A DNA stretch of 64,000 bases from Mycobacterium sp. ACS4054 (GTDB lineage Bacteria; Actinomycetota; Actinomycetes; Mycobacteriales; Mycobacteriaceae). The DNA lies in contig NZ_LZHV01000003.1 in assembly GCF_001667275.1 (NCBI RefSeq), positions 40,205-104,204 of the forward strand, read 5' to 3'. Below the pieces are notes generated by a model. That model saw nothing but the letters and a program-made list of their open reading frames with translations. It was not told where the DNA came from and did no database searches. Position numbers and translations under genes: made by a program. Positions 1 to 10,149 of this stretch are shown one piece after another. Within the stretch, counting starts at the first letter, position 1. Every line of letters begins with the position of its first letter.

Positions 1-1
1 G

Positions 2-646
2 CGCATCCAGCGGCAACTCGACGCCGCGGGCGGACAGGCGGCCCGCACGGGGCTGCTGCGGCAATGCGCGCAGGCGCTGGCGGCCATCCACCGCGCCGAC
101 CCGGCCATCCCCGGGCTGGCCCACGAGGATCCGCTCGCGCAGTATCGGGAGCGCCTCGACGCGATGGGCGACACCACGGCCACCTTCGAATGGGCGTTTC
201 GCTGGCTGGAAGCCCGTCGGCCCGGACCGTCGGCGGACGTCCTGGTGCACGGCGACTACCGGATGGGCAACCTGATCGTCGACGGGTCCCGCCTCGCCGC
301 CGTCCTCGACTGGGAGCTGGTGCACCGCGGCGACCCGCACGACGACCTGGCCTGGTTCTGCATCCGGGCCTGGCGCTTCGGCGCTCCCGCCGGCCTCGGC
401 GCCGGAGGTCTGGGCAGCATCGAGAGCTTCCTGCGCGCCTACGAGCAGGCCAGCGGTTCCAGCGTGGATCGAGTCACGTTCCACTGGTGGCTGGTGCTGG
501 CCACGCTGCGCTGGGGCGTCATCTGCCGCTATCAGGCCGAGCGGCATCTGACCGGTCTGCACCGCTCGGTGGAGTTGGCCACCATCGGTCGCCGCGTGTG
601 CGAGACCGAGTGGGACCTGCTCGACCTGCTCGAAGGAGCCGCCTGA
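2..646 (+). CDS. Aminoglycoside-phosphotransferase-like kinase, 3' part (5' end outside window)
   Basis: C-terminal ~214 residues of a protein kinase-like fold phosphotransferase; the start lies before the window. The catalytic-loop motif HGDYRMGN and the metal-binding LDWE motif that follows are both intact, as in APH/choline-kinase-type enzymes and acyl-CoA-dehydrogenase-associated APH proteins. The substrate cannot be read from sequence. Its stop overlaps the start of the next gene by one base (TGATG), so the two are probably co-translated. In actinobacteria an APH-like gene followed by a DUF6285 gene is a recurrent pair, usually near lipid catabolism genes; that link is family knowledge. 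Confidence 0.85.
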   Translation, partial: RIQRQLDAAGGQAARTGLLRQCAQALAAIHRADPAIPGLAHEDPLAQYRERLDAMGDTTATFEWAFRWLEARRPGPSADVLVHGDYRMGNLIVDGSRLAAVLDWELVHRGDPHDDLAWFCIRAWRFGAPAGLGAGGLGSIESFLRAYEQASGSSVDRVTFHWWLVLATLRWGVICRYQAERHLTGLHRSVELATIGRRVCETEWDLLDLLEGAA

Positions 647-987
647 TGATCGGCGCGTACGGCCGGCCGGTCGCCGCCGAGTTGGTGGCCGCGGTGGCCG
701 AATTTCTGGAGACCGACGTGCGGTCGGCGACCAGCGGGCAGGTCAACTTCCACGCCAGGGTGGCGGCCAACGCGTTGCGCATCGTCGAGCGCGAACTGCT
801 CGACGAGAGCGAGGCCGAATCCCGCGCCGCCCTGGCCGACCTGGGGTTCGCCGACGAGGAAGAGCTGGCCGCCGCGATCCGGGCCGGCGAGCTGGACGGG
901 CGGGCCCTGGAAGTGACGGCCTGCCTGCGCACGCTGGTGCGGCGCCGGCTGGCGGCCGCACACCCGGGTTACGACAACAGCGATTAG
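646..987 (+). CDS. DUF6285-like small protein
   Basis: 113-residue, acidic, alpha-helical protein with no catalytic motif that I recognise. It starts at the ATG overlapping the upstream kinase stop by one base and ends with TAG inside the ribosome-binding region of the next gene. Sequence style (a helical start around AAELVAAVAEFLETDV and a middle segment ALADLGFADEEEL) fits the DUF6285 family that accompanies APH-like kinases. The family assignment is from memory and moderately certain; function is unknown. Confidence 0.7.
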   Translation: MIGAYGRPVAAELVAAVAEFLETDVRSATSGQVNFHARVAANALRIVERELLDESEAESRAALADLGFADEEELAAAIRAGELDGRALEVTACLRTLVRRRLAAAHPGYDNSD

Positions 988-998
988 GAGCGTTTGCC

Positions 999-1382
999 AT
1001 GCCGAGTGCGGAAACCGTCGCCGACGCGGCCGACCGGCTGTTCGCGGCCATCGAAAAGGGTGACTTCGCGGCGGTCGACCAGATGTGGAGCGACGACATC
1101 GCGGTCTGGCGGGTGGGCGCGCGCCGCGACGACGGCAAGGCCCGCGCGTTGCGGGTCATCGACTGGTTCATCAACGCGACCACCGCGCGCCGCTACGAAA
1201 TCCTGGACCGGCGCTTCTTCGAGGGCGGCTTCGTCCAGCAGCACGTCCTGCACGCCACCGGCCATGCCGGTCAATCGATCTCGATGCGGGTCTGCATCGT
1301 GATCAGGGTCGGCGAAGACGGCCGGCTCGCCCGGATCGACGAGTATTTCGACCCCGCAGAGATCGCGCCGCTGATGCAATAG
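999..1382 (+). CDS. NTF2-like / SnoaL-like protein
   Basis: 127 residues. The pattern of an N-terminal helix (ADRLFAAIEKGDFAAVDQMW) followed by alternating strands and aromatic residues is typical of the NTF2-like cone fold used by SnoaL cyclases, limonene epoxide hydrolases and binding-only proteins. The start ATG is preceded by TAGGAG with an 8-base spacer. Co-directional with the APH/DUF6285 pair, 11 bases downstream. I cannot assign a reaction; many members are small-molecule binding proteins. Confidence 0.75.
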   Translation: MPSAETVADAADRLFAAIEKGDFAAVDQMWSDDIAVWRVGARRDDGKARALRVIDWFINATTARRYEILDRRFFEGGFVQQHVLHATGHAGQSISMRVCIVIRVGEDGRLARIDEYFDPAEIAPLMQ

Positions 1383-1403
1383 CGGTTAGATTCCCCTCGA
1401 GAG

Positions 1404-1952
1404 ATGGGGTGGGAGATGACAACTCTGGAAACACTGCTGAACGATCCCGACGTGGCCGGCGTCTGGAACCTCGTCCCGGACCGCTCGACCATCACCTTCA
1501 AGATCAGAAACATGTGGGGCCTGGTCAACGTCAAGGGTCGCTTCACCGAGTTCAGTGGCGACGGCCAACTGACGGGCGCGGGAGCCGTTTTCGGCCGCAT
1601 CGACATCCGCGCGGCCTCGATCGACACCGGCATCGGCCGGCGCGACAAGCACCTGCGCTCCGCCGACTTCTTCGACGTCGAGCGCTACGGCGAGATCAAC
1701 GTCGTCATCACCGCGGTGCAGCCGACCAAAGGCAAGGCGGCGGATGTGCGGGCCGCGTTCACCATCAAAGGCATCACCGAGCCGCTGCCGGTCTCCGCCA
1801 CCATCACCGAGCTCGACGACGGATCGATCCGGATCGCCGGGGAGACCGACGTCGACCGCACCAGGTTCGACCTGGGCTGGAACCGGCTTTCCATGATGGG
1901 TTCGACGGCCAAGGCGGCCGCGGAACTGGTCTTCGTGCGGGCTGCCCAGTAA
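1404..1952 (+). CDS. YceI-family lipid-binding protein
   Basis: 182 residues matching the YceI lipocalin-like beta-barrel family: an opening such as GVWNLVPDRSTITFKI, then KGRFTEFSG, the segment SIDTGIGRRDKHLRSADFFD, and a C-terminal strand ending with SMMGSTAKAAAELVFVRAA. YceI proteins bind long isoprenoid or fatty chains inside the barrel. No signal peptide is visible, so this copy should be cytoplasmic. An alternative in-frame ATG lies at 1416. The -10 element of the next gene lies about 18 bases after this stop. Confidence 0.85.
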   Translation: MGWEMTTLETLLNDPDVAGVWNLVPDRSTITFKIRNMWGLVNVKGRFTEFSGDGQLTGAGAVFGRIDIRAASIDTGIGRRDKHLRSADFFDVERYGEINVVITAVQPTKGKAADVRAAFTIKGITEPLPVSATITELDDGSIRIAGETDVDRTRFDLGWNRLSMMGSTAKAAAELVFVRAAQ

Positions 1953-1969
1953 AGCCGGTGCGGCACCAG

Positions 1970-1983
1970 TACCATCTGGACCG
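1970..1983 (+). promoter_or_regulatory. Candidate -10 element for a leaderless start
   Basis: TACCAT (1970-1975) fits the mycobacterial -10 pattern TANNNT and ends seven bases before the GTG start at 1983, which is the spacing expected when transcription begins on the first base of the start codon. No Shine-Dalgarno sequence precedes this GTG. Confidence 0.45.
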
Positions 1984-2396
1984 TGCCCGATTCCAGCCCC
2001 GAATCCAGCGTTGCCCTGCGGATCCTGGTCTACAGCGATAACGCCAACACGCGCGAACAGGTGATCCGGGCACTGGGCAAGCACCTGCATCCGGATCTGC
2101 CGGAGCTGACCTACCTCGAGGTGGCGACGGCCCCGATGGTGGTGCGCCAGATGGACGAGGGCGGCATCGACTTGGCCATTCTGGACGGCGAGGCCACGCC
2201 CACCGGCGGCATGGGAATCGCCAAACAACTCAAAGACGAACTCGCGACGTGCCCGCCCCTCGTGGTCCTGACCGGCCGCGCGGACGACGCCTGGCTGGCG
2301 AACTGGTCGCGGGCCGAAGCCGCCGTGCCGCACCCGATCGACCCCATCGTGCTCGGCCGCACGGTGCTCGGACTGCTCCGCACCCCCACCCGCTAG
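1983..2396 (+). CDS. Atypical response-regulator receiver (Rv3143-like)
   Basis: 137-residue stand-alone receiver-like domain with no output domain, in the position of M. tuberculosis Rv3143 beside the nuo operon. The acidic pocket (D19), a candidate phosphoacceptor (D68 in ILDGEA) and the switch Thr (T97 in VVLTG) are present. The invariant Lys of the Lys-Pro pair is His (H117-P118). Phosphorylation chemistry may therefore be altered or lost. There is no cognate kinase nearby. Being next to nuoA suggests a link to respiration, but that is inference. Confidence 0.8.
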   Translation: MPDSSPESSVALRILVYSDNANTREQVIRALGKHLHPDLPELTYLEVATAPMVVRQMDEGGIDLAILDGEATPTGGMGIAKQLKDELATCPPLVVLTGRADDAWLANWSRAEAAVPHPIDPIVLGRTVLGLLRTPTR

Positions 2397-2555
2397 CGCC
2401 TTCACCTGCGGTAACAGCACCCGGTCGCGCCTCGCGGCCGAAGGTGCCGGTGCACTGCGGCCAACCGCCGGGTTGCCACGACGCAAAACTCTGACGGATA
2501 CCCCCACCCCGACAAAGCACACCTGTCTTCACGACGCTATGTTGTGGAGGTCACT

Positions 2556-3023
2556 GTGGCGCCCCGCAGCCCGCGTACGTCACAGCAGCCCGGCCCCCCG
2601 CCCGGCCGCCGCACGGCGACCCGTACGAGGAGATCTTGGAGCGAGTTGAACGTCTACATACCCATCCTGGTTCTCGGAGCGATAGCGGCGGCCTTCGCCG
2701 TGGGATCGGTCGCGATCGCGAGCATCGCCGGACCGTCGCGATACAACAAGTCGAAGATGGCGGCCTACGAGTGTGGGATCGAGCCGACCGAAAGCCCGGT
2801 CAGCGGCCCCCACGCGGCGAGCGGACAGCGGTTCCCGGTGAAGTATTACCTGACCGCAATGCTGTTTATCGTCTTCGACATCGAAATCGTGTTCTTGTAT
2901 CCCTGGGCGGTCAGTTACGACGCGCTGGGAACGTTCGCGTTGGTCGAGATGGTGGTGTTCATGCTCACGGTTTTCGTGGCGTACGCCTATGTGTGGCGCC
3001 GCGGCGGCCTGACGTGGGATTGA
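2556..3023 (+). CDS. nuoA: NADH-quinone oxidoreductase subunit A
   Basis: Small membrane subunit of proton-pumping complex I with three transmembrane helices, the first near [16 protein letters not shown], and the conserved AAYECGIEP loop followed by [21 protein letters not shown]. Start choice is uncertain. GTG 2556 has a strong GGAGG (2546-2550) with a five-base spacer and adds a 30-residue Pro/Arg-rich N-terminus. The family start, aligned with the NVYIPIL beginning I remember for the M. tuberculosis protein, is the in-frame TTG at 2646, which has GGAG 5-8 bases upstream and gives 125 residues. First gene of the nuo operon. Confidence 0.93.
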   Translation: MAPRSPRTSQQPGPPPGRRTATRTRRSWSELNVYIPILVLGAIAAAFAVGSVAIASIAGPSRYNKSKMAAYECGIEPTESPVSGPHAASGQRFPVKYYLTAMLFIVFDIEIVFLYPWAVSYDALGTFALVEMVVFMLTVFVAYAYVWRRGGLTWD

Positions 3024-3030
3024 GGTAGAC

Positions 3031-3585
3031 GTGGGTCTCGAGGAACAGCTGCCCGGTGGGATTCTGCTGTCGACGGTCGAGAAGGTGGCCGGTTACGTCC
3101 GCAAGAACTCGTTGTGGCCGGCGACATTCGGGTTGGCGTGCTGCGCCATCGAGATGATGGCAACCGCCGGACCGAGATTCGACATCGCGCGGTTCGGCAT
3201 GGAGCGGTTCTCGGCGACGCCGCGGCAGGCCGACCTGATGATCGTGGCCGGCCGGGTGAGCCAGAAGATGGCGCCGGTGCTGCGCCAGATCTACGACCAG
3301 ATGGGCGAGCCGAAGTGGGTGCTGGCCATGGGCGTGTGCGCGTCGTCGGGCGGGATGTTCAACAACTACGCGATCGTGCAGGGCGTGGATCACGTGGTCC
3401 CGGTGGACATCTACCTGCCCGGCTGCCCGCCGCGGCCCGAGATGCTGCTGCACGCAATCCTCAAGCTGCACGAGAAGATTCAGGAGATGCCGCTGGGGGT
3501 CAACCGCGAAGAAGCCATCGCGGAAGCCGAGCAGGCGGCGCTGGCCGCCCGGCCCACGATCGAGATGCGCGGGCTGCTGCGATGA
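3031..3585 (+). CDS. nuoB: NADH-quinone oxidoreductase subunit B
   Basis: 184 residues, the same length as mycobacterial NuoB. It carries the terminal iron-sulfur cluster N2 that passes electrons to quinone. The ligands are visible as adjacent C37-C38 in LACCAIEM, C103 in GVCASSGG and C132 in [12 protein letters not shown] start seven bases after nuoA. Its stop overlaps the nuoC ATG (ATGA), implying translational coupling. Peripheral-arm subunit at the junction with the membrane arm. Confidence 0.97.
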   Translation: MGLEEQLPGGILLSTVEKVAGYVRKNSLWPATFGLACCAIEMMATAGPRFDIARFGMERFSATPRQADLMIVAGRVSQKMAPVLRQIYDQMGEPKWVLAMGVCASSGGMFNNYAIVQGVDHVVPVDIYLPGCPPRPEMLLHAILKLHEKIQEMPLGVNREEAIAEAEQAALAARPTIEMRGLLR

Positions 3586-4307
3586 GCTCGCCGGACCACG
3601 ACCCGAAGGAAGCGGCAACCGAAGGCGTGGGCCCGCCCCGCGCCGACGGCGAAGTGATCGGCGTACGCCGCGGCATGTTCGGCCTCTCCGGCAGCGGTGA
3701 CACCACCGGGTACGGACGGCTGGTCCGGGAGGTCGTGCTGCCCGGCAGCTCGCCCCGCCCATACGGGGGCTACTTCGACGACGTGGTCGACAAGCTGGCC
3801 GAGGCCCTGAAAAGCGCCGACGTCGAATTGTCCGACGCGTTGGAAAAAGTCGTGGTGTACCGCGACGAGCTGACCCTGCACGTGCGCCGGGACGCCCTGC
3901 CCCGGGTGGCCCAGCGCCTTCGCGACGACCCCGGACTGCGCTTCGAGATGTGCCTGGGCGTGAGCGGGGTGCACTACCCCCACGAGACGGGCCGCGAACT
4001 GCACGCCGTGTATCCGCTGCAGTCGATCACGCACAATCGCCGCGTCCGCCTGGAAGTGGCTGTGCCGGACGGTGATCCGCACATCCCCTCGCTGTTCGGC
4101 ATCTACCCGACCACCGACTGGCACGAGCGTGAAACCTACGACTTCTTCGGCATCATCTTCGACGGGCATCCGTCGCTGACCCGGATCGAGATGCCCGACG
4201 ACTGGCATGGCCATCCGCAACGCAAGGACTACCCCCTCGGCGGCATTCCGGTGGAATACAAGGGAGCGCAGATACCCCCGCCCGACGAGCGGAGAGCGTA
4301 CAACTGA
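3582..4307 (+). CDS. nuoC: NADH-quinone oxidoreductase subunit C
   Basis: 241-residue 30-kDa-type subunit of the peripheral arm, which supports NuoD and the quinone site. The family signature [17 protein letters not shown] is present near residues 180-196, and the C-terminus has the RKDYPLGG motif. The ~45 N-terminal residues are a charged, low-conservation extension. Starts at an ATG overlapping the nuoB stop by four bases and ends by sharing one base with the nuoD start (TGATG). NuoC and NuoD are separate genes here, unlike the fused NuoCD of E. coli. Confidence 0.97.
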   Translation: MSSPDHDPKEAATEGVGPPRADGEVIGVRRGMFGLSGSGDTTGYGRLVREVVLPGSSPRPYGGYFDDVVDKLAEALKSADVELSDALEKVVVYRDELTLHVRRDALPRVAQRLRDDPGLRFEMCLGVSGVHYPHETGRELHAVYPLQSITHNRRVRLEVAVPDGDPHIPSLFGIYPTTDWHERETYDFFGIIFDGHPSLTRIEMPDDWHGHPQRKDYPLGGIPVEYKGAQIPPPDERRAYN

Positions 4308-5638
4308 TGAGCACAATCACCGATTCGACCAGCGGCGGCGCGGAAAGCCCGGAGACCGTTTTGGTCGCCGGCGGCCAGGACTGGGACCAGATCGTCGAGG
4401 CCGCCCGCAACGCGGACCCCGGCGAACGGATCGTCGTCAACATGGGGCCCCAACACCCGTCCACCCACGGGGTGTTGCGGCTGATCCTCGAGATCGAGGG
4501 CGAGACGATCACCGACGTCCGCTGCGGAATCGGCTACCTGCACACCGGGATCGAAAAGAACCTGGAATACCGGTACTGGACGCAGGGCGTCACCTTCGTG
4601 ACCCGAATGGATTACCTCTCACCGTTTTTCAACGAGACCGCCTACTGCCTGGGCGTGGAGAAGCTGCTCGGCATCACCGATCAGATCCCGGAGCGGGTCA
4701 ACGTCATCCGGGTGATGATGATGGAGCTCAACCGGATCTCCTCGCATCTGGTCGCGCTGGCCACCGGCGGCATGGAGCTGGGCGCCATGACCCCGATGTT
4801 CGTCGGTTTCCGCGGCCGCGAGATCGTCCTGACCCTGTTCGAGAAGATCTCCGGACTGCGAATGAACAGCGCCTACATCCGGCCGGGCGGCGTCGCGCAG
4901 GACCTGCCGCCGGGCGCGGAGTCCGACATCGCCGAAGCGCTGGCGCCGCTGCGCCAGGTGCTGCGTGAAATGGGCGGGCTGCTCAACGAAAACGCCATCT
5001 GGAAGGCCCGCACCCAGGACGTCGGCTACCTGGATCTGACCGGTTGCATGGCGCTGGGCATCACCGGGCCGATCCTGCGCGCCACCGGGTTGCCGCACGA
5101 CCTGCGCAAGAGCGAGCCCTACTGCGGATATGAAAACTACGAATTCGACGTGATGACCGCCGACACGTGTGATGCTTACGGCCGCTACATGATTCGCGTC
5201 AACGAGATGTGGGAGTCGATCAAGATCGTCGAGCAGTGTCTGGACAAGTTGAAGCCGGGTCCGACGATGATCGAGGACCGCAAGATCGCCTGGCCGGCCG
5301 ACCTGAAGGTGGGCCCGGACGGCATGGGTAACTCACCCGAGCACATCGCCAAGATCATGGGCGGCTCGATGGAGGCCCTGATCCACCACTTCAAATTGGT
5401 CACCGAGGGCATCAGGGTGCCGGCGGGCCAGGTGTACACGGCGGTGGAATCGCCGCGCGGCGAGCTGGGCGTGCACATGGTGAGCGACGGCGGCACCCGG
5501 CCCTACCGGGTGCACTACCGGGACCCCTCGTTCACCAACCTGCAGTCGGTCGCGGCGATGTGCGAGGGCGGCATGGTGGCCGACCTGATCACCGCGGTCG
5601 CCAGCATCGACCCGGTCATGGGCGGGGTGGACCGGTGA
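4307..5638 (+). CDS. nuoD: NADH-quinone oxidoreductase subunit D
   Basis: 443-residue 49-kDa-type subunit that forms the quinone-binding pocket with NuoB. The GPQHPSTHG signature lies at residues 47-55, with the quinone-site His residues at 50 and 54, and the protein ends with the [11 protein letters not shown] tail typical of the family. Related to the large subunit of NiFe hydrogenases. Overlaps nuoC by one base and nuoE by four. Confidence 0.97.
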   Translation: MSTITDSTSGGAESPETVLVAGGQDWDQIVEAARNADPGERIVVNMGPQHPSTHGVLRLILEIEGETITDVRCGIGYLHTGIEKNLEYRYWTQGVTFVTRMDYLSPFFNETAYCLGVEKLLGITDQIPERVNVIRVMMMELNRISSHLVALATGGMELGAMTPMFVGFRGREIVLTLFEKISGLRMNSAYIRPGGVAQDLPPGAESDIAEALAPLRQVLREMGGLLNENAIWKARTQDVGYLDLTGCMALGITGPILRATGLPHDLRKSEPYCGYENYEFDVMTADTCDAYGRYMIRVNEMWESIKIVEQCLDKLKPGPTMIEDRKIAWPADLKVGPDGMGNSPEHIAKIMGGSMEALIHHFKLVTEGIRVPAGQVYTAVESPRGELGVHMVSDGGTRPYRVHYRDPSFTNLQSVAAMCEGGMVADLITAVASIDPVMGGVDR

Positions 5639-6393
5639 CGGGCCCGCAGGGACAGCCGGTCTTCATCCGGCTCGGACCCCCGCCGGAGGAGCCCAACGCG
5701 TTCGTCACCGAGGGTGCGCCGCAGTCGTATTCGCCCGAGGTGCGGGCGCGCCTCGAGGTCGACGCCAAGGAGATCATCGGCCGCTACCCCAACCAACGCT
5801 CGGCGCTGCTGCCGCTGCTGCACCTGGTGCAGGCCGAGGATTCCTACCTCACCCCGGCGGGCCTGGAGTTCTGCGGGGAGCAGTTGGGACTGACCGGCGC
5901 CGAGGTGTCGGCGGTGGCGAGCTTCTACACCATGTACCGGCGCGGACCCACCGGTGACTACCTGGTCGGGGTGTGCACCAACACGCTGTGCGCGATCATG
6001 GGCGGCGACGCGATATTCGACGCCCTCAAAGAGCATTTGGGCATCGGCAACGACGAGACGACCGCCGACGGCTCGGTCACCCTGCAGCACATCGAGTGCA
6101 ACGCCGCCTGCGACTACGCGCCGGTGGTGATGGTCAACTGGGAGTTCTACGACAACCAGACGTGCGAGTCGGCGCGCGAACTCGTCGACTCGTTGCGGTC
6201 GGGCGAACCCCGGCCGCCGACGCGCGGTGCGCCGCTGTGCGCCTTCCGCGAGACGTCGCGCATCCTGGCCGGCCTGCCCGACGAGCGCCCAGACCAGGGC
6301 CAGGGCGGCGCCGGTGCGGCCACCCTGGCCGGCCTGAAGGTGGCGCAGGAGCACGGCATGCAGGCGCCGACTCCCCCGGAAAGCCAGTCATGA
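5635..6393 (+). CDS. nuoE: NADH-quinone oxidoreductase subunit E
   Basis: 252 residues with a thioredoxin-like ferredoxin fold binding the 2Fe-2S cluster N1a. The four Cys ligands are C114 and C119 (VCTNTLC) and C155 and C159 (ECNAAC). GTG start inside the nuoD stop (GTGA overlap). The ~60-residue C-terminal tail, Ala/Gly/Pro-rich, is longer than in E. coli NuoE but matches the 252-residue mycobacterial protein as I recall it. Ends in an ATGA overlap with nuoF. Confidence 0.97.
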   Translation: MTGPQGQPVFIRLGPPPEEPNAFVTEGAPQSYSPEVRARLEVDAKEIIGRYPNQRSALLPLLHLVQAEDSYLTPAGLEFCGEQLGLTGAEVSAVASFYTMYRRGPTGDYLVGVCTNTLCAIMGGDAIFDALKEHLGIGNDETTADGSVTLQHIECNAACDYAPVVMVNWEFYDNQTCESARELVDSLRSGEPRPPTRGAPLCAFRETSRILAGLPDERPDQGQGGAGAATLAGLKVAQEHGMQAPTPPESQS

Positions 6394-7718
6394 CCAGCTC
6401 GCAGGCCACGCCGCTCACGCCGGTCATCAGCCGCTTCTGGGACGACCCCGAGTCGTGGACCTTGGAGACCTATCTGCGCCACGACGGCTACGAGGCGATG
6501 AAGAAGGCGCTGAGCATGGCGCCGGACGACGTGATCGCGACCGTCAAGGACTCCGGGCTGCGTGGGCGCGGCGGCGCCGGCTTCTCGACCGGGACGAAGT
6601 GGTCGTTCATCCCGCAGGGCGACACCGGCGCGGCCGCCAAGCCGCACTACCTGGTGGTCAACGCCGACGAGTCGGAACCCGGTACGTGCAAAGACATTCC
6701 GTTGATGCTGGCGACGCCGCACGTGCTCGTCGAGGGCGTCATCATCGCCGCCTATGCGATCCGGGCCAGCCACGCCTTCATCTACGTGCGCGGCGAGGTG
6801 CTCCCGGTGTTGCGCCGCCTGCAGAACGCGGTGGCCGAGGCCTACGCCGCCGGATACCTGGGCCGCGACATCAACGGCTCGGGATTCGACCTGGAATTGG
6901 TGGTGCACGCCGGCGCCGGCGCCTACATCTGCGGCGAGGAGACCGCGCTGCTCGATTCGCTGGAAGGCCGGCGCGGCCAGCCGCGGCTCCGGCCGCCCTT
7001 CCCGGCGGTGGCGGGGCTGTATGGCTGCCCGACGGTGATCAACAACGTCGAGACGATCGCCAGCGTGCCCTCGATCATCGGAAACGGTGTCGACTGGTTC
7101 CGGTCGATGGGAAGCGAGAAATCGCCCGGCTTCACGCTGTATTCGCTGTCCGGCCACGTGACCCGGCCCGGCCAGTACGAGGCCCCGCTGGGTATCACGC
7201 TGCGCGAGTTGCTCGCGTATGCCGGCGGGGTGCGCGCCGGGCACCGGCTCAAGTTCTGGACACCCGGCGGTTCGTCCACCCCCCTGTTGACCGACGAGCA
7301 CCTCGACGTGCCGCTGGACTACGAGGGCGTGGGCGGGGTCGGCTCGATGCTGGGCACCAAGGCGCTGGAGATCTTCGACGAGACCACCTGCGTGGTGCGG
7401 GCGGTGCGCCGCTGGACGTACTTCTACAAGCATGAGTCGTGCGGCAAGTGCACACCGTGCCGCGAGGGCACTTTCTGGCTGGACCAGATCTACGAACGGC
7501 TGGAAACCGGTAAGGGCACCGACGAGGACATCGACAAGCTGCTCGATATCTCCGACACCATCCTCGGAAAGTCGTTCTGCGCCTTGGGTGATGGCGCAGC
7601 CAGCCCGGTGATGTCGTCGATCAAGTACTTCCGCGACGAATACGTGGCTCACGTGCAAGGCGGTGGATGCCCGTTCGACCCCCGAGATTCCATGCTGACG
7701 CCCAACGGAAAGGCTTGA
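6390..7718 (+). CDS. nuoF: NADH-quinone oxidoreductase subunit F (NADH-binding)
   Basis: 442-residue flavoprotein subunit where NADH is oxidised. The NADH-binding glycine loop GRGGAGF is at residues 59-65, the FMN-binding segment [12 protein letters not shown] follows, and the 4Fe-4S cluster N3 motif [10 protein letters not shown] plus the later CALGD cysteine lie in the C-terminal third. Overlaps nuoE (ATGA). nuoG follows after four bases. Confidence 0.97.
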   Translation: MTSSQATPLTPVISRFWDDPESWTLETYLRHDGYEAMKKALSMAPDDVIATVKDSGLRGRGGAGFSTGTKWSFIPQGDTGAAAKPHYLVVNADESEPGTCKDIPLMLATPHVLVEGVIIAAYAIRASHAFIYVRGEVLPVLRRLQNAVAEAYAAGYLGRDINGSGFDLELVVHAGAGAYICGEETALLDSLEGRRGQPRLRPPFPAVAGLYGCPTVINNVETIASVPSIIGNGVDWFRSMGSEKSPGFTLYSLSGHVTRPGQYEAPLGITLRELLAYAGGVRAGHRLKFWTPGGSSTPLLTDEHLDVPLDYEGVGGVGSMLGTKALEIFDETTCVVRAVRRWTYFYKHESCGKCTPCREGTFWLDQIYERLETGKGTDEDIDKLLDISDTILGKSFCALGDGAASPVMSSIKYFRDEYVAHVQGGGCPFDPRDSMLTPNGKA

Positions 7719-7722
7719 CACT

Positions 7723-10149
7723 TTGACTAGTGCCGCCAAAACCGAGACCGGTGACCCCAAAGACGGCCCCGCACGTCCGCCGGAAATGGTGACGCTGACC
7801 ATCGACGGCAACGAAATCAGCGTGCCCAAGGGCACATTGGTGATTCGCGCCGCCGAATTGATCGGCATCCAGATCCCGCGGTTCTGCGACCACCCGCTGC
7901 TCGAGCCGGTCGGCGCGTGCCGGCAGTGCCTGGTCGAGGTGGAGGGGCAGCGCAAGCCGATGGCGTCGTGCACCACCGTCGCCACCGACGAGATGGTGGT
8001 CCGTACGCAGCTCACGTCGGAGGCCGCCGACAAGGCCCAGCACGGCGTGATGGAGCTGTTGCTCATCAACCATCCGCTGGACTGCCCGATGTGCGACAAG
8101 GGCGGCGAGTGCCCGCTGCAAAACCAGGCGATGTCCAACGGCCGCGCGGATTCTCGCTTCACCGACGTCAAGCGCACCTTCGCCAAACCGATCAACATCT
8201 CCGCCCAGGTGCTGCTCGACCGCGAGCGTTGCATCCTGTGCGCCCGCTGCACGCGGTTCTCGGAGCAGATCGCCGGCGACCCGTTCATCGACATGCAGGA
8301 GCGCGGCGCCCTGCAGCAGGTCGGCATCTACGCGAACGAACCGTTCGATTCGTATTTTTCGGGCAACACGGTGCAGATCTGCCCGGTGGGCGCGCTGACC
8401 GGGACCGCCTACCGCTTCCGGGCCCGCCCCTTCGACCTGGTGTCGAGCCCCAGCGTGTGCGAGCACTGCGCCTCAGGGTGCGCGCAGCGCACCGACCACC
8501 GCCGCGGCAAGGTGCTGCGCCGCCTGGCGGGTGACGATCCCGAGGTCAACGAGGAATGGAACTGCGACAAGGGCCGGTGGGCGTTCACCTACGCGACGCA
8601 GCCGGACGTGATCACCACTCCCCTGATCCGCGACGCCGACGGCGCCTTGGTGCCCGCGTCGTGGTCGCACGCGATGGCGACGGCGATCCGGGGTCTGGAC
8701 GCGGCTCGCGGGCGCACCGGTGTGCTGGTCGGCGGGCGGGCCACCCTGGAAGACGCCTACGCCTACTCCAAGTTCGCGCGAATCGTCCTGGACAGCAACG
8801 ACATCGACTTCCGGGCCCGGCCGAACTCGGCCGAGGAGGCCGACTTCCTGGCGTCGCGGATCGCCGGCCGTCGTGACGTCAGCTACTCCGATCTCGAATC
8901 GGCGCCGGTGGTGGTGCTGGTCGGGTTCGAGCCCGAAGACGAGTCGCCGATCGTGTTCCTGCGCCTGCGCAAAGCCGCCCGCAAGCACGGGCTGCCGGTG
9001 TACGCGGTGGCGCCGTTCGCCACCAGGGCGCTGGTGAAGATTTCCGGTCGGCTCATCAAAACCGTTCCGGGGACCGAAGCGGCCGCCCTGGACGGGCTGG
9101 CCACCGGTGAGGTCGGCGAACTGCTGTCCACCGCCGGCGCGGTCATCATGGTCGGGGAACGCCTGGCCACGGTGCCCGGCGGGTTGTCCGCCGCGGCCCG
9201 GCTCGCCGATGCCACCGGGGCCCGGCTGGCGTGGGTGCCGCGCCGCGCCGGGGAGCGCGGCGCGCTGGAGGCCGGGGCACTACCCGCCCTGCTGCCGGGT
9301 GGCCGGCCGCTTGACGACGAGACCGCCCGCGCGCAGATCGCCGCGGCGTGGCATGTCTCCGAATTGTCTTCGGCCGCAGGGCGTGACGTGAACGGCATCC
9401 TGGCGGCCGCCTCCGACGGGACGCTGGGCGCCCTGCTGGTCGGCGGCGTCGAACCCGACGACTTCGCCGACCCCGAAGCCGTCCTGGCCGCGCTCGACTC
9501 CGCGGGGTTCGTCGTCAGCCTGGAGCTGCGGCGCAGCGCCGTCACCGAGCGCGCCGACGTGGTGTTCCCGGTCGCGCCGACGACGCAGAAGGCCGGCGCC
9601 TTCGTCAACTGGGAGGGCCGCTACCGGCCGTTCGCCCCGGCCCTGCGCGGCACCATCGCGCAAGCCGGCCAATCCGACCACCAGGTGCTCGACGCGCTGG
9701 CCGACGAGATGGGCGTCTATCTGGGGTTGTCGACCGCGGACGCGGCCCGCGCGGAACTGTCCGCACTGGGCAGCTGGGACGGCAAGTGGGCCGCCGGGAG
9801 CGACGTCGCTGCCCCGCAGCCCGCGCGGCCCGGCGCCGGCGAGGCCGTGCTGACCGGTTGGCGCATGCTGCTGGACAACGGCCGATTGCAGGACGGCGAA
9901 CCGCATCTCGCCGGCACCGCACGCAAACCCGCGGCGCGGCTGTCGGCCGATACCGCCGCCGAAATCGGCGCCGGCGACGGTGACGCGGTCACCATCAGCA
10001 CGCCACGCGGGTCGATCAGCCTGCCGCTGGTGATCACCGACATGCCCGACCGGGTGGTCTGGCTTCCGCTGAACTCACCGGGTTGCGCCGTCCACCGGCA
10101 GTTGGGCGTAACCGCGGGCAGCATAGTGAAAATCGGAGTGGGCTCATGA
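7723..10149 (+). CDS. nuoG: NADH-quinone oxidoreductase subunit G
   Basis: 808-residue iron-sulfur subunit. The N-terminal plant-type ferredoxin domain binds a 2Fe-2S cluster through C55, C66, C69 and C83. It is followed by the HxxxCxxCxxxxxC-type segment ([15 protein letters not shown]), a 4Fe-4S motif (CILCARC) and a CEHCASGC motif leading into the molybdopterin-oxidoreductase-like domain. The CEHCASGC cluster (N7 type) is found in a subset of bacteria. TTG start, four bases after nuoF. The C-terminal 250 residues are less conserved. Overlaps nuoH by ATGA. Confidence 0.97.
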   Translation: MTSAAKTETGDPKDGPARPPEMVTLTIDGNEISVPKGTLVIRAAELIGIQIPRFCDHPLLEPVGACRQCLVEVEGQRKPMASCTTVATDEMVVRTQLTSEAADKAQHGVMELLLINHPLDCPMCDKGGECPLQNQAMSNGRADSRFTDVKRTFAKPINISAQVLLDRERCILCARCTRFSEQIAGDPFIDMQERGALQQVGIYANEPFDSYFSGNTVQICPVGALTGTAYRFRARPFDLVSSPSVCEHCASGCAQRTDHRRGKVLRRLAGDDPEVNEEWNCDKGRWAFTYATQPDVITTPLIRDADGALVPASWSHAMATAIRGLDAARGRTGVLVGGRATLEDAYAYSKFARIVLDSNDIDFRARPNSAEEADFLASRIAGRRDVSYSDLESAPVVVLVGFEPEDESPIVFLRLRKAARKHGLPVYAVAPFATRALVKISGRLIKTVPGTEAAALDGLATGEVGELLSTAGAVIMVGERLATVPGGLSAAARLADATGARLAWVPRRAGERGALEAGALPALLPGGRPLDDETARAQIAAAWHVSELSSAAGRDVNGILAAASDGTLGALLVGGVEPDDFADPEAVLAALDSAGFVVSLELRRSAVTERADVVFPVAPTTQKAGAFVNWEGRYRPFAPALRGTIAQAGQSDHQVLDALADEMGVYLGLSTADAARAELSALGSWDGKWAAGSDVAAPQPARPGAGEAVLTGWRMLLDNGRLQDGEPHLAGTARKPAARLSADTAAEIGAGDGDAVTISTPRGSISLPLVITDMPDRVVWLPLNSPGCAVHRQLGVTAGSIVKIGVGS

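Noticed and set aside
6147..8327. 726-codon open frame on the reverse strand inside nuoE-G
   Set aside because: Shadow of GC-rich coding DNA; composition is Arg/His/Ser-rich without motifs and it lies antisense to well-identified nuo genes.
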